From NCBI RefSeq assembly GCF_001591165.1, contig NZ_BCUG01000008.1:103106-167105 (forward strand): 64,000 nt of DNA. Direction: 5' to 3'. Source of the DNA: Thauera butanivorans NBRC 103042 (GTDB lineage Bacteria; Pseudomonadota; Gammaproteobacteria; Burkholderiales; Rhodocyclaceae). The notes under the pieces are model-generated. The model saw only the letters and a list, made by a program, of their open reading frames with translations, was not told the DNA's origin and searched no databases. The first letter of the stretch is position 1, and each line of letters opens with the position of its first letter. Position numbers and translations under genes: made by a program. Of this stretch, positions 1 through 8,107 are shown one piece after another.

Positions 1-560
1 TGGACCAGGGCCTGCGTGCCAATGAGGTCATCTACCGCAAGGGTCTGCAGCGCAATGACCATTTGGAAGAGCTGACAGCGGCGCTGGCCAGCCCGAATGT
101 GAAGGTCGTCGGCCTGGTCGTCGACACCGTCGACGACATTGTTCATGGCGCTGTCCTTGGCAAGCGCGGTGTCGCCACGCAGATCGCCAGCTGGGTGGAT
201 ACCGGATTCGTCGAGCGGTTGCTGGACCTACTTCTCGGCAAGGGCTTCCACGTCTACTTGACGGCAGATCACGGCAACGTGGATGCAGTCGGACAGGGCC
301 GCCCGAAGCAGGGAGTGGCGGCCGAGTTGCGAGGCGAGCGGGTTCGCACTTACCGAAACGAAGCGCTGGCTGCGGAGTCGGCGGCGAGTACGACCAACGC
401 CTACCGCCTCGATGTCGCTGGACTACCGGCGAACTTCTTGGCCCTATTCGCTGGCGGACGGACTGCCTTTCTGCTCCAGGGAGATCAGGCTGTCGTCCAC
501 GGTGGCATCTCGGTCGAAGAACTCTTGGTGCCGTTCGTCAGCGTGAGTCATGTGAGTTGA
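1..560 (+). CDS. pglZ: PglZ-domain protein, C-terminal part (5' truncated by window edge)
   Basis: The reading frame is open from the first bases, so this is the 3' end of a longer gene. The visible ~185 residues have the end of the alkaline-phosphatase-like PglZ fold: an Asp-rich VVDTVDD strand, a TADHGN metal-binding motif (Asp/His codons near 267-272), and a closing VVHGGIS-EEL-VPF segment whose His (498-500) should be another metal ligand. PglZ proteins are hallmark components of BREX and related phage-defence systems. The next gene starts 4 bases after the stop, and EVE-McrB and McrC follow in the same operon. A TTG at 63 could start a short protein, but homology-like sequence continues upstream of it, so I treat the gene as truncated. 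The family is fairly clear; the BREX type cannot be judged without the upstream genes. Confidence 0.8.
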   Translation, partial: DQGLRANEVIYRKGLQRNDHLEELTAALASPNVKVVGLVVDTVDDIVHGAVLGKRGVATQIASWVDTGFVERLLDLLLGKGFHVYLTADHGNVDAVGQGRPKQGVAAELRGERVRTYRNEALAAESAASTTNAYRLDVAGLPANFLALFAGGRTAFLLQGDQAVVHGGISVEELLVPFVSVSHVS

Positions 561-564
561 CTGT

Positions 565-1290
565 ATGATTTCGATAGCCCCTCAAATTGGCTTCGATCGG
601 TTCATCCAGCTCGATTGGGTAGCTGCCGCGCTGCGCGTGCGAAACGGGCTGGCCGACCAGGGCGATCTGGATGCGCTGCTCGGCGCCGCCGGCCTCGGCA
701 AAGAAGCCAAGATCAAGACTCGGACGAAACTGAACGCTTTGGTGCTCGAACCTCGATCCGAGCTTGAGGAGTTCATAAGCCGCGGCGCCGGCCTTTGGTC
801 CGAAGCGAATTCCCGTCAGGACATCGCCTGCTTTGCGTGGGGCGCCGCGTTGGCAGCCTACCCGTACTTCGGGAAGGTTGCCGAGTTCACGGGCCGTCTG
901 ACCGCCATGCAAGGTGACTGCTCGATGCCCGAGGTGCACCGACGCATGAGCGAGCTGTACGGGGAGCGCGGCAACGTCAAAACCGCTACCCGAGCCGTTA
1001 TTCAAACACAGGTGGACTGGGGAGTCATACGCCGGGTCACCAAAGGCAATCGAATCGAGCGGCTGGCACCGATACAACTGACGGATCCGGCACGAGTCTC
1101 CTGGCTGATCGAAGCGGCGCTGCGCTACCAGGGCCGCGCCATCGCGCTGGCAACCCTGCAGTCCACCGCTGTTTTGTATCCCTTCGCCTTCGAACCCCCG
1201 CTGGCCTATGTCATCTCCTACAGCACTGAATTGGAGGTTCGGTCGGAAGGACCAACCCAGCAGTTCGTGGCACTGAGGTCAAGCATTTAG
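565..1290 (+). CDS. Unassigned 241-aa protein of the PglZ-McrBC operon, possible winged helix
   Basis: I do not recognise this family. The protein is soluble, without signal peptide or membrane segment. Its middle (roughly residues 135-175, with an EVHRRMSELYGERG stretch followed by TATRAVIQTQVDWGVI and a basic beta-hairpin-like KGNRIER) reads like a winged-helix DNA-binding unit. The ATG lies 4 bases after the pglZ stop, and the gene ends 13 bases before mcrB, so it is almost certainly co-translated with both. In some BREX loci pglZ is followed by the small winged-helix protein BrxA. The position is similar here, but I see no sequence match I can vouch for. Inference: an accessory DNA-binding subunit of the defence operon. 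Confidence 0.75.
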   Translation: MISIAPQIGFDRFIQLDWVAAALRVRNGLADQGDLDALLGAAGLGKEAKIKTRTKLNALVLEPRSELEEFISRGAGLWSEANSRQDIACFAWGAALAAYPYFGKVAEFTGRLTAMQGDCSMPEVHRRMSELYGERGNVKTATRAVIQTQVDWGVIRRVTKGNRIERLAPIQLTDPARVSWLIEAALRYQGRAIALATLQSTAVLYPFAFEPPLAYVISYSTELEVRSEGPTQQFVALRSSI

Positions 1291-1303
1291 TTAGGGAGGG
1301 TGA

Positions 1304-3529
1304 ATGAATAAAGAGTCGCAACATGTCGCGGCCACCTGGTTTGTGGGAGCCAGCTTCGGAGGAACTGACGATCAGCTTCCTCGGTTCCTGTCCGAAGGCA
1401 TCTGGGAAAACGGCTACGAGGACAAGCACCTCGACGTGGTCCGGTCGATGCGCCCGGGGGACCGGATTGCGGTCAAGTCGTCATACACACGTAAGCACGG
1501 CTTGCCCTTCGACAACCGTGGCCAGTCGGTGTCCGTGATGGCCATCAAGGCGACCGGGACCATCACCGAGAATTTGAACGACGGTCGCCATGTGCGTGTG
1601 GAGTGGACGAAGGTCGAACCGGCCCGGGAGTGGTACTTCTACACCCACCGGGGCACCGTGTGGCGTGTACTACCTGGCGAGTGGATGACCGATGGACTGA
1701 TCGCCTTCACCTTTGAAGATAATCCCCAGGACATCGATCGGTTCCGTAACGCGCCCTACTGGAAGGAGCGGTTCGGATCAGTCGCACCCGATAAGCGCCG
1801 CTTCGGGTGGACGAAATTCTATGAAGCCGTTGCAGACAAGTTGCTCGACTTCCGTCACAACCGATCAGCGTTGGTCAAAGGAATCCAGGAGATAGCATCG
1901 CGCGTCGATGGTCTGGGGTATCTCGCCGAAGACCAGTACGCGAACGGCACGAAGGGGTTCGTGAAGGATATCTGTCCCTTCACCGCGATGGGCATCTTCA
2001 ACCGGGGAATGAAGGACTCCAACCGCAAGATCGTCGCGGTCGAGCTCGCCAAATTCCTGGGCGTCGAGGAAGCGGTGCCAGAGAGCTTCGAGGGCATTCC
2101 TCTGCTCAACAACATGAAGTCTTGGTACTTCCCACGCGAAAACAATCGGGATCCGGACCATATCGACTCCTTGTGGGCCGTCTTCGCGGCGGGCATCAAG
2201 TTCGCAGATGTAGACAACGAGGATGGGAAGGATGAGTTCGCCGCCGCGTTCGATGACGCGAATGGCCGCCGAGGGGTGGGATGGAATTTGACGTTCGGGC
2301 TCTACTGGGCGAGACCATGGGCATTCCCGAGTCTTGACCACAACTCGCAGGTCTATGTCACCAAAAAGCTCAGCGTGCCGATCGGTCGTCATGGGCCCAA
2401 GCGGCGCTGCAGCGCTGCGGACTACCTCGACGTCATGGACGCCTTGGAGCCCCGCTTTCAAGAAGCGTCGTACCCCGTGCACTCCTATCCGGAACTATCG
2501 CTGGAAGCCTGGATGTACAAGGACCCCACAGCGGAGCCCGCTGAGGATGAGGGGACAGAGCCGGGAGATGACGCCGAAAGCGACGATCCGGGAGACGACC
2601 TCGGCGAAGGCGCGGCAAAGAGCGCTGTACCGATCGTCCCTTACGCGGCGGACGACGTTCTCAACGATGGCTGCTTCCTGGATCGATCCGAGATCGACCG
2701 CCTGCTGCAGCGATTACGTACGAAGAAGAACCTGATTCTTCAGGGGCCTCCGGGAACGGGCAAGACCTGGCTGGCCAAGCGGCTCGCGTTTGCCCTGATG
2801 GGGCAGCGTGACGAAAGCAAGGTGCGCGCTGTCCAGTTCCACCCCAATCTTTCCTACGAAGACTTCGTTAGAGGCTGGCGTCCCACGGGAGACGGGCGTC
2901 TATCCCTCGTAGACGGGGTCTTCATGGAAGCCATCAAGGCAGCATCGAAGGACTCAACGGCGCGATTTGTTGTAGTCATCGAGGAGATCAATCGCGGCAA
3001 CCCGGCGCAGATCTTCGGTGAACTGCTGACCCTGTTGGAAGCCGGGAAACGTACGCCAAACGAGGCACTCGAGCTCTGTTACCCCGATCCGGACGGTAAA
3101 CGTCGTCCGGTGCACATTCCCGAGAACCTCTACGTCATCGGCACAATGAACATCGCCGACAGGTCTCTGGCATTGGTCGACCTTGCGCTGAGGCGTCGAT
3201 TCGCTTTTGTGGACCTGGAGCCCCGCCTCGGATCCACGTGGCGGGAGTTTGTCGTTGGGGAAAGAGCGGTGGATCCCGCGCTAGCCGCGGATGTCGAACG
3301 TCGGATCCGCGATCTCAACGATCTGATCACGGCTGACGCCAGGCTGGGCAAGCAGTTCCGCATCGGCCACAGCTACGTCACACCAGCGTATCCCTTGGAG
3401 GTTGGTGAAACTCGTCAGTGGTTTCAGGATGTCGTCGAGACTGAGATCGGTCCCTTGCTAGAAGAGTACTGGTTCGATGCTCCAGGTGAAGCGAAGAAGG
3501 CCTGCGAGCGCCTGATCCAGGGGTGGTGA
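1304..3529 (+). CDS. mcrB: EVE-like N-terminal domain fused to McrB-type AAA+ GTPase
   Basis: 741 aa. This is the motor subunit of an McrBC-type modification-dependent restriction system. The first ~150 residues (WFVGASFGG, aromatic-rich core) look like an EVE/PUA-like modified-base reader. A middle region of ~250 residues has no clear identity. An acidic linker (about 405-445, runs of D/E/G) leads into the AAA+ domain: Walker A GPPGTGKT at 481-488, Walker B VVVIEEINRGNP around 555-567, and the McrB-family MNIADRS motif at 615-621 (MNxxD type, linked to GTP use), followed by ALRRRF with the arginine finger. The stop overlaps the mcrC start by one base. EVE fusions to McrB are known and would target modified cytosines in phage DNA; the exact ligand is inference. 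Confidence 0.9.
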   Translation: MNKESQHVAATWFVGASFGGTDDQLPRFLSEGIWENGYEDKHLDVVRSMRPGDRIAVKSSYTRKHGLPFDNRGQSVSVMAIKATGTITENLNDGRHVRVEWTKVEPAREWYFYTHRGTVWRVLPGEWMTDGLIAFTFEDNPQDIDRFRNAPYWKERFGSVAPDKRRFGWTKFYEAVADKLLDFRHNRSALVKGIQEIASRVDGLGYLAEDQYANGTKGFVKDICPFTAMGIFNRGMKDSNRKIVAVELAKFLGVEEAVPESFEGIPLLNNMKSWYFPRENNRDPDHIDSLWAVFAAGIKFADVDNEDGKDEFAAAFDDANGRRGVGWNLTFGLYWARPWAFPSLDHNSQVYVTKKLSVPIGRHGPKRRCSAADYLDVMDALEPRFQEASYPVHSYPELSLEAWMYKDPTAEPAEDEGTEPGDDAESDDPGDDLGEGAAKSAVPIVPYAADDVLNDGCFLDRSEIDRLLQRLRTKKNLILQGPPGTGKTWLAKRLAFALMGQRDESKVRAVQFHPNLSYEDFVRGWRPTGDGRLSLVDGVFMEAIKAASKDSTARFVVVIEEINRGNPAQIFGELLTLLEAGKRTPNEALELCYPDPDGKRRPVHIPENLYVIGTMNIADRSLALVDLALRRRFAFVDLEPRLGSTWREFVVGERAVDPALAADVERRIRDLNDLITADARLGKQFRIGHSYVTPAYPLEVGETRQWFQDVVETEIGPLLEEYWFDAPGEAKKACERLIQGW

Positions 3530-4662
3530 TGTCTCTCGCGGCCACGACTACGCCCGGCCAGCCATCGCCCGAAGCGGGCCATATCGGACGAATACCGGTC
3601 CGGAATCTTTGGCTGTTGATGCTCTACGCGTCGGACCTGTTTCGCGCGCGTGGTGCGGGCTTGGTCGGCCTGGAAGATAGTCCCGATGACTTACCCGATC
3701 TGGTAGCCGAGATCCTTGCCCATTCGGTGGAAAAGCGGCAACGACGGCAACTAAGCCAGGGTTATCGACGTCGTGATGCAGTGTTGAACCGCGTTCGGGG
3801 CCGGATTGACATCCTGCAAACCGAACGCCATCTACTGCTATCGCGGGGCCTTGTGGCATGCGAGTTCGATGAACTGACCATTGACACGCCTCGCAACCGA
3901 TTCGTGCGTGCGGCCCTGGAATCGGTTTGCCGTATCGTCCGGCGACAGGACATCGCGCATCGCTGCCGATCGCTTGCCACTGGCATGAAGGCCATGGGCG
4001 TCTCCGGAGAAGCACCTGGCAGAGCCGAAATGAGCGTCGACCGCTTCGGCAGAGACGATGCAGATGACCGCATGATGGTTGCTGCGGCCAAACTCGCCAT
4101 GGACATGGCGTTGCCGACCGAGACTGCCGGAAACCAGGTGCTCCCGTTGCCTGAGCGCGAAGTGACTTGGGTGCGACGGCTCTTCGAGAAGGCCATCGGA
4201 GGGTTCTACGACGTCGTCCTTAGCCCGCTGGGCTGGTGCGTGCAATGCGGAGGCACGTTGACGTGGCAAATCGACCGGAAGACGGACGGCATCGACAAGA
4301 TCCTCCCGACGATGCGGACGGACATGGTTCTCGAACACAAGACTTCCGAACGCAGAATCGTCATTGACACCAAGTTCACATCGATTGTGACGAGTGGCTG
4401 GTATCGCGAGGAAACCCTTCGCAGCGGCTACGTCTACCAAATCTATGCCTACCTCCGATCACAAACGGGACGCGGTGACGCCCTCGCTGATTCTGCGAGC
4501 GGCCTGCTTCTGCATCCGTCGGTCGGCGAAGAAGTGGATCAAACGGCCGTGATCCAAGGGCACAGCATCCGATTTGCGACGGTCGACCTGGCGACATCGC
4601 CTTCTGACATCCGGGCACGACTGCTGAGTCTGTGCGCGCCGGTATGGAAAGCTCTTTCGTAA
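3529..4662 (+). CDS. mcrC: McrC-type PD-(D/E)xK nuclease subunit
   Basis: 377 aa from the ATG at 3529, whose A is the last base of the mcrB TGA. A GTG at 3523 is in frame, but the overlapping ATG with GGGGTGG upstream is preferred. The N-terminal part (IPVRNLWLLMLYASDLF) and the RNRFVRAAL segment are typical of the McrC/5-methylcytosine restriction family, which docks on the McrB ring. The C-terminal half carries the nuclease signature: TDMVLE with Asp about 265, then IVIDTKF with Asp280 and Lys282. It should cut DNA when activated by McrB GTP hydrolysis. All key residues appear present, so the pair looks functional. Confidence 0.9.
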   Translation: MSLAATTTPGQPSPEAGHIGRIPVRNLWLLMLYASDLFRARGAGLVGLEDSPDDLPDLVAEILAHSVEKRQRRQLSQGYRRRDAVLNRVRGRIDILQTERHLLLSRGLVACEFDELTIDTPRNRFVRAALESVCRIVRRQDIAHRCRSLATGMKAMGVSGEAPGRAEMSVDRFGRDDADDRMMVAAAKLAMDMALPTETAGNQVLPLPEREVTWVRRLFEKAIGGFYDVVLSPLGWCVQCGGTLTWQIDRKTDGIDKILPTMRTDMVLEHKTSERRIVIDTKFTSIVTSGWYREETLRSGYVYQIYAYLRSQTGRGDALADSASGLLLHPSVGEEVDQTAVIQGHSIRFATVDLATSPSDIRARLLSLCAPVWKALS

Positions 4663-4811
4663 CGGTCGACCGCGGTCATCGACCTCGCGCTGAGTCCGAA
4701 AACCCCCTCAGAAGGCCCTCATTCCTGGGAGACTCCTCAGCAGACAACACCTACTCTTCGAGCCATACGATTGCAGCAGCGATCGACAGCCATCGACCCG
4801 AGGTCAACATC

Positions 4812-5309
4812 ATGCTCATCGCTACGCCGAAGGAATATCCGGACAGGGCAAAGTCTGAGTCACCAAGAATCGATCGGCAGGACATCGTCGAAACGCGACT
4901 GTGGCTCGAGGAACACGACTGGCTCTATGGCCTGCTGCGCAGCGACAAGAACGTGTCACCGACGTTCCGCTTCCCGGATCTCATCAGTTCCTGCGTCTCG
5001 CTTGTCTTCACGCGCCAGGATGCGTCTGCGAGCATCTTCCAATTTCTCGGGACCGAACTCATTCTTCGCTCGCCCCAGACGCCGCGCCGCCGCGAATCGA
5101 TGTGGCGGCAGCAGTACCAGTTGCTGCTGGAACTGCAGCGTTCCCCCGCCAACCGACACCCCAACCCCAAGTTTCAACTCGACCAACTGACGACGGCCTG
5201 CGTCGCCCTGTCCCGGACAGCGGATCCGTCAGGTACCGCCATTCTGCAGCAGGCGCGCCGCAACATGGCCGACAGAGCCCATCACGGGTGGGATGCGCCG
5301 CCCCGTTGA
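4812..5309 (+). CDS. Conserved-looking hypothetical protein, 165 aa
   Basis: I do not recognise the family. The frame is open from 4632, overlapping the end of mcrC, but the ATG at 4812 has a GAGGTC ribosome-binding site at good spacing and the upstream part is low-complexity, so I start there. The product is soluble and helical, with no signal peptide. Distinct segments are VETRLWLEEHDWLYGLLR and a C-terminal QQARRNMADRAH helix. It sits between the defence operon and the conjugation operon, about 150 bases from mcrC and 190 from the transglycosylase gene. It may belong to the element backbone rather than the cargo. No function is assigned. Confidence 0.55.
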   Translation: MLIATPKEYPDRAKSESPRIDRQDIVETRLWLEEHDWLYGLLRSDKNVSPTFRFPDLISSCVSLVFTRQDASASIFQFLGTELILRSPQTPRRRESMWRQQYQLLLELQRSPANRHPNPKFQLDQLTTACVALSRTADPSGTAILQQARRNMADRAHHGWDAPPR

Positions 5310-5329
5310 GGTTTCGCTCGCCTCAACGG
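5303..5329 (+). terminator. Hairpin overlapping the 3' end of the preceding gene
   Basis: A perfect 9-bp inverted repeat, CCGTTGAGG/CCTCAACGG, with a 9-base loop spans the stop codon of the upstream gene. Only TTGTT follows, so this is a weak intrinsic-terminator candidate that may insulate the conjugation operon from the defence side. The rest of the gap up to 5498 (C-rich) shows no promoter I can call with confidence. Confidence 0.4.
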
Positions 5330-5498
5330 TTGTTCCTGATCGGCATACCTACCCGTTCCTGACCCGCTCGCTTACCTCGCCCGGCCAGACGCCGGACCGA
5401 CCCGAACCCGACCCTGACCGTCTGCGCACCGCCGACGGCCCAGACCTCGCTGCCGGCTTCCCTGCGGGCTGGTCCGGTTTCGTTTGGAGAGGTGATCC

Positions 5499-6035
5499 AT
5501 GCGTCGACTGCCGCATCTTGCTGCCCTGGCTGCCTTCGCCTTCCTGGTGCTCGTACCCACCGGGGCGCAGGCCTGCTGGGAGGAGGCTGCCCAGCGCTAC
5601 GGCATCTCGGCCGACCTGCTCTATGCCATTGCCCGCGTCGAGTCGAACCTGAATCCCCGGGCGGTCAACCGCTCGCACCTCCGGCGCACCGGGTCCTACG
5701 ACATCGGGCTCATGCAGATCAACAGCGGCCACCTGCGGACCCTGTCGCGCCACGGCATCCGGGAAGCCGATCTCTTCGAGCCCTGCACCAACATCCATGT
5801 CGGTGCCTGGCTGCTTGCCGACAGCTTTTCGCGGCGGGGCGCGACGTGGGATGCCGTCGGCGCCTACAACGCGGCCTGCTCGCGACTCAAGGGCAAGGAC
5901 TGCGTCGAGGCCCGCGCCAGTTACGCCTGGCGGGTGTACCGCCAGCTGCCTCGGCAACGCGGCGCACGCTCGGGTTCGCAGACGGTCTCGACGGCGGCGC
6001 CCCCTGCCCTGATGTCGGTGAGGGTCTCGCCATGA
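5499..6035 (+). CDS. Lytic transglycosylase of the conjugation apparatus (VirB1/IagB-like)
   Basis: 178 aa. A signal peptide (MRRLPHLAALAAFAFLVLVPTGAQA) precedes a SLT domain: the catalytic-Glu region AIARVESNLNP, the GLMQINSGH motif and a closing AYNAACS. Enzymes of this type cleave peptidoglycan glycan strands locally so the secretion channel can cross the wall. It is the first gene of the MPF-F operon, with GAGAGG ahead of the ATG, and its stop overlaps the next start (ATGA at 6032-6035). F plasmids carry an equivalent (orf169). The reading is confident; no gene symbol is settled for this lineage. Confidence 0.9.
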   Translation: MRRLPHLAALAAFAFLVLVPTGAQACWEEAAQRYGISADLLYAIARVESNLNPRAVNRSHLRRTGSYDIGLMQINSGHLRTLSRHGIREADLFEPCTNIHVGAWLLADSFSRRGATWDAVGAYNAACSRLKGKDCVEARASYAWRVYRQLPRQRGARSGSQTVSTAAPPALMSVRVSP

Positions 6036-6712
6036 CGGCTCGCGTTCTGCATCGCGCCGGTTGGCTTGCGGTTGTCGGCTGCTGCACGGCCGTCGCAGCG
6101 TCGTGCAGCCTGTTCCGGACGCCGGTGCCGGCCAATTCCGCAACCGGACGGCACGCGACGGCACCCGCACGGCTGGCCCAACTCGACTTCGGCCGCGACG
6201 CCGTGTTCGCGCAGTGCGTGCCCCCGGCCTGCCCCACGCGCACGCCCAAGACCCTGGCCAGCGAAGCGCCCAGGCAGCCAATCGATCCCGCTGCCTTGCG
6301 TGCCCCGGCCGAACCCGTTGCACCCGCCCCGGTGCCGCCATCCCCGGCGACGCAGGCCGAGCTCTCCCGCACGATCACTGTGCAGTTCGCCCTGGGCAGC
6401 GCGAAGCTGAGCCCCGCCGCGCGCTCCCGATTGGACGGGAGCATGGGCGACCTGCTCCGAGCGCGCCGCATCACCATCATTGGCCGCACCGATAGCACGG
6501 GGCCGCTGGCGTTCAACCAGGAACTCGCCCTGGCACGCGCCCTCGCTGTTCGCGACCATCTTCGCAGGACGCACCCGGCGCTGGCCGCCACGCTGACCCT
6601 GCGGGCCCGTGGCGCGTGCTGCTTCATCGCACCGAACGACACCTTGGCCGGCCGTGCGCAGAACCGCCGGGTCGAGGTGGTCTTCCAGATGGACGAGACG
6701 GACCAGCCATGA
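6032..6712 (+). CDS. OmpA-like putative lipoprotein in the conjugation operon
   Basis: 226 aa, ATGA overlap with the transglycosylase gene. The leader is hydrophobic and ends in VAASC-S, an acceptable though non-classical lipobox. A Pro/Ala-rich linker follows (about residues 70-105), then a C-terminal OmpA domain (TVQFALGSAKLSP, GRTDSTGPLAFNQELALARALAVRDHL, and NRRVEV near the end), which in this family binds peptidoglycan meso-DAP. Inference: it tethers the outer-membrane core of the secretion channel to the wall, working with the adjacent transglycosylase. Canonical F plasmids lack such a gene at this place. Confidence 0.8.
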   Translation: MTARVLHRAGWLAVVGCCTAVAASCSLFRTPVPANSATGRHATAPARLAQLDFGRDAVFAQCVPPACPTRTPKTLASEAPRQPIDPAALRAPAEPVAPAPVPPSPATQAELSRTITVQFALGSAKLSPAARSRLDGSMGDLLRARRITIIGRTDSTGPLAFNQELALARALAVRDHLRRTHPALAATLTLRARGACCFIAPNDTLAGRAQNRRVEVVFQMDETDQP

Positions 6713-6846
6713 CGCCATGCCGCTCGTTCCCTGACCTTGAAGTCCTTCACCCGTCGAGCCCTCGCGCTCCCACCCGCCGGCGCTCCCCTACGCCCACCCG
6801 TCTCCCCTATCCCCTTTCAACACTCTATGCCTGCCCGGAGGTTTTC

Positions 6847-7197
6847 ATGAACACTGCAGTACTCGTCGCTTCCCCCCGCGTTTCCCCGCGCAAGCCGATA
6901 ACCGTCGCGATGCTGCTCGCGGCGATCGTGCTCGGCCTCGGCGCGGCCTTCCCCGGCTACGCCCTGGACCTAGTCGCCTTCACCGGCATCACCGGGCCGC
7001 TCACCTCGGCCCTGACCCAGCTCGCCGATCTGGGGCCAGGGATCAAGGCGCTAGTCGGTTTCATAGGCTTCGTCGTCGCGCTGATTTCCCTCTCCGCGCT
7101 GCGCAACTTCGGTCCCGTTCTGTTCTACGTCGGCCTCGCGATCTTCGCCGCCGTCGGCCTGGTGATCGCCGGCGCGATCATGGGCGCGGTGGTCTGA
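6847..7197 (+). CDS. traA: Putative F-type pilin TraA
   Basis: 116 aa from the ATG at 6847, with GGAGG a few bases upstream. Layout matches F-type propilins: a long basic leader of about 39 residues ending AFPGYA, then a ~77-residue mature part with two hydrophobic helices (ALVGFIGFVVALISL and FYVGLAIFAAVGLVIAGAIMGAVV) and a short polar turn. It directly precedes traL, as in F-type operons. Pilins of this group insert in the inner membrane before polymerising. Sequence similarity in this family is low, so the call rests on size, topology and position. The 134-base gap before it is the widest in the tra operon and may allow separate expression. Confidence 0.8.
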   Translation: MNTAVLVASPRVSPRKPITVAMLLAAIVLGLGAAFPGYALDLVAFTGITGPLTSALTQLADLGPGIKALVGFIGFVVALISLSALRNFGPVLFYVGLAIFAAVGLVIAGAIMGAVV

Positions 7198-7225
7198 CGC
7201 CGGCCTCTAGCCCCGGGAGACCGGC

Positions 7226-7525
7226 ATGCGCACCGACACCTACATTCCCCGTCGTCTGGACGACCAGTGGAAGATCGGCTTCTGGGACGTCGATGTCGCG
7301 GCGCCGGTCGCTCTCATGTTCTTCGTCGGTTACCTGTCCGGCACGAGGATGTCCTTCGCCATCTGCCTGGCGACGGGCATCTTCCTCTCGCGCTGGATCT
7401 CGCGGCTGAAGGCAGACAAGCACCCGGCCTATGCCATCCACTGGTTGTACTGGCATCTGCCCGCGAGCCCCCTGACCGCGATGCGCGCCACACCGCCCTC
7501 GCACCTTCGCCGCATGGTCGGTTGA
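7226..7525 (+). CDS. traL: Conjugal transfer protein TraL
   Basis: 99 aa. TraL family inner-membrane protein (VirB3 counterpart) of the F-type channel. Recognisable from the short N-terminal YIPRRLDDQWKIGFWD, one or two membrane segments (VALMFFVGYLSG and FAICLATGIFLSRWI), and the LYWHLP motif near the C-terminus. GGGAG precedes the ATG, and traE starts 15 bases downstream. Confidence 0.9.
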   Translation: MRTDTYIPRRLDDQWKIGFWDVDVAAPVALMFFVGYLSGTRMSFAICLATGIFLSRWISRLKADKHPAYAIHWLYWHLPASPLTAMRATPPSHLRRMVG

Positions 7526-7540
7526 GCCCGGAGAGCGCCC

Positions 7541-8107
7541 ATGGACTTCGAACGGCTCAACGGCGACATCAAGGAGATGCGGCGCCGCAATCGCGGGCTC
7601 GGCCTGGCGGTCGGCGTGCTGGCTGCCGGCCAGATTCTCGCCCTGGTGGTCATCCTCAACCTGTTGGGGACGGTACGCACGGTCGTTGTGCCGCCTGCCC
7701 TCAACCAGACCTTCTGGGTCACCCGCGACCAAGCCAGCCATGAATACCTCGAGCAGATGGGCAGCTTCATCGCCTGGCTGATCCTCGACGTGACGCCGGC
7801 GTCGATCGACTGGAAGAAGGACGTCCTCTTGGGCTACGTCGAGCCCGAGCAGTACGGCCCGCTCAAGACGCGGCAGGATGTGGAAGCCGAGCGCCTGAAG
7901 CGCATCAACGCGGCCACCGTGTTCGCGCCCCAGCAACTCGTCCCCAGCGAGGCGGCGCAGAGCGTCGTCATCCGCGGGCGCCTGCGCACCCTGGTCAACG
8001 GCTTCGAGACGGCCAACGAGCTCAAGGCATACCTGATCGAGTTCAGCTACGCCGGCGCGCGGATGCACCTGAAAGCCTTCAAGGAGGTGCCCTATGCGAG
8101 CAAATAG
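7541..8107 (+). CDS. traE: Conjugal transfer protein TraE
   Basis: 188 aa. VirB8-like TraE: a short cytoplasmic N-terminus, a single membrane anchor (LGLAVGVLAAGQILALVVILNLL in part), and a periplasmic NTF2-like domain. Residues such as PPALNQTFWV, WLILDVTPASIDW and VIRGRLRT fit the family. TraE is an assembly factor for the inner-membrane complex and pilus. The 3' end overlaps traK by 14 bases, and the traK Shine-Dalgarno (AGGAGG) lies within traE, implying translational coupling. Confidence 0.92.
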   Translation: MDFERLNGDIKEMRRRNRGLGLAVGVLAAGQILALVVILNLLGTVRTVVVPPALNQTFWVTRDQASHEYLEQMGSFIAWLILDVTPASIDWKKDVLLGYVEPEQYGPLKTRQDVEAERLKRINAATVFAPQQLVPSEAAQSVVIRGRLRTLVNGFETANELKAYLIEFSYAGARMHLKAFKEVPYASK

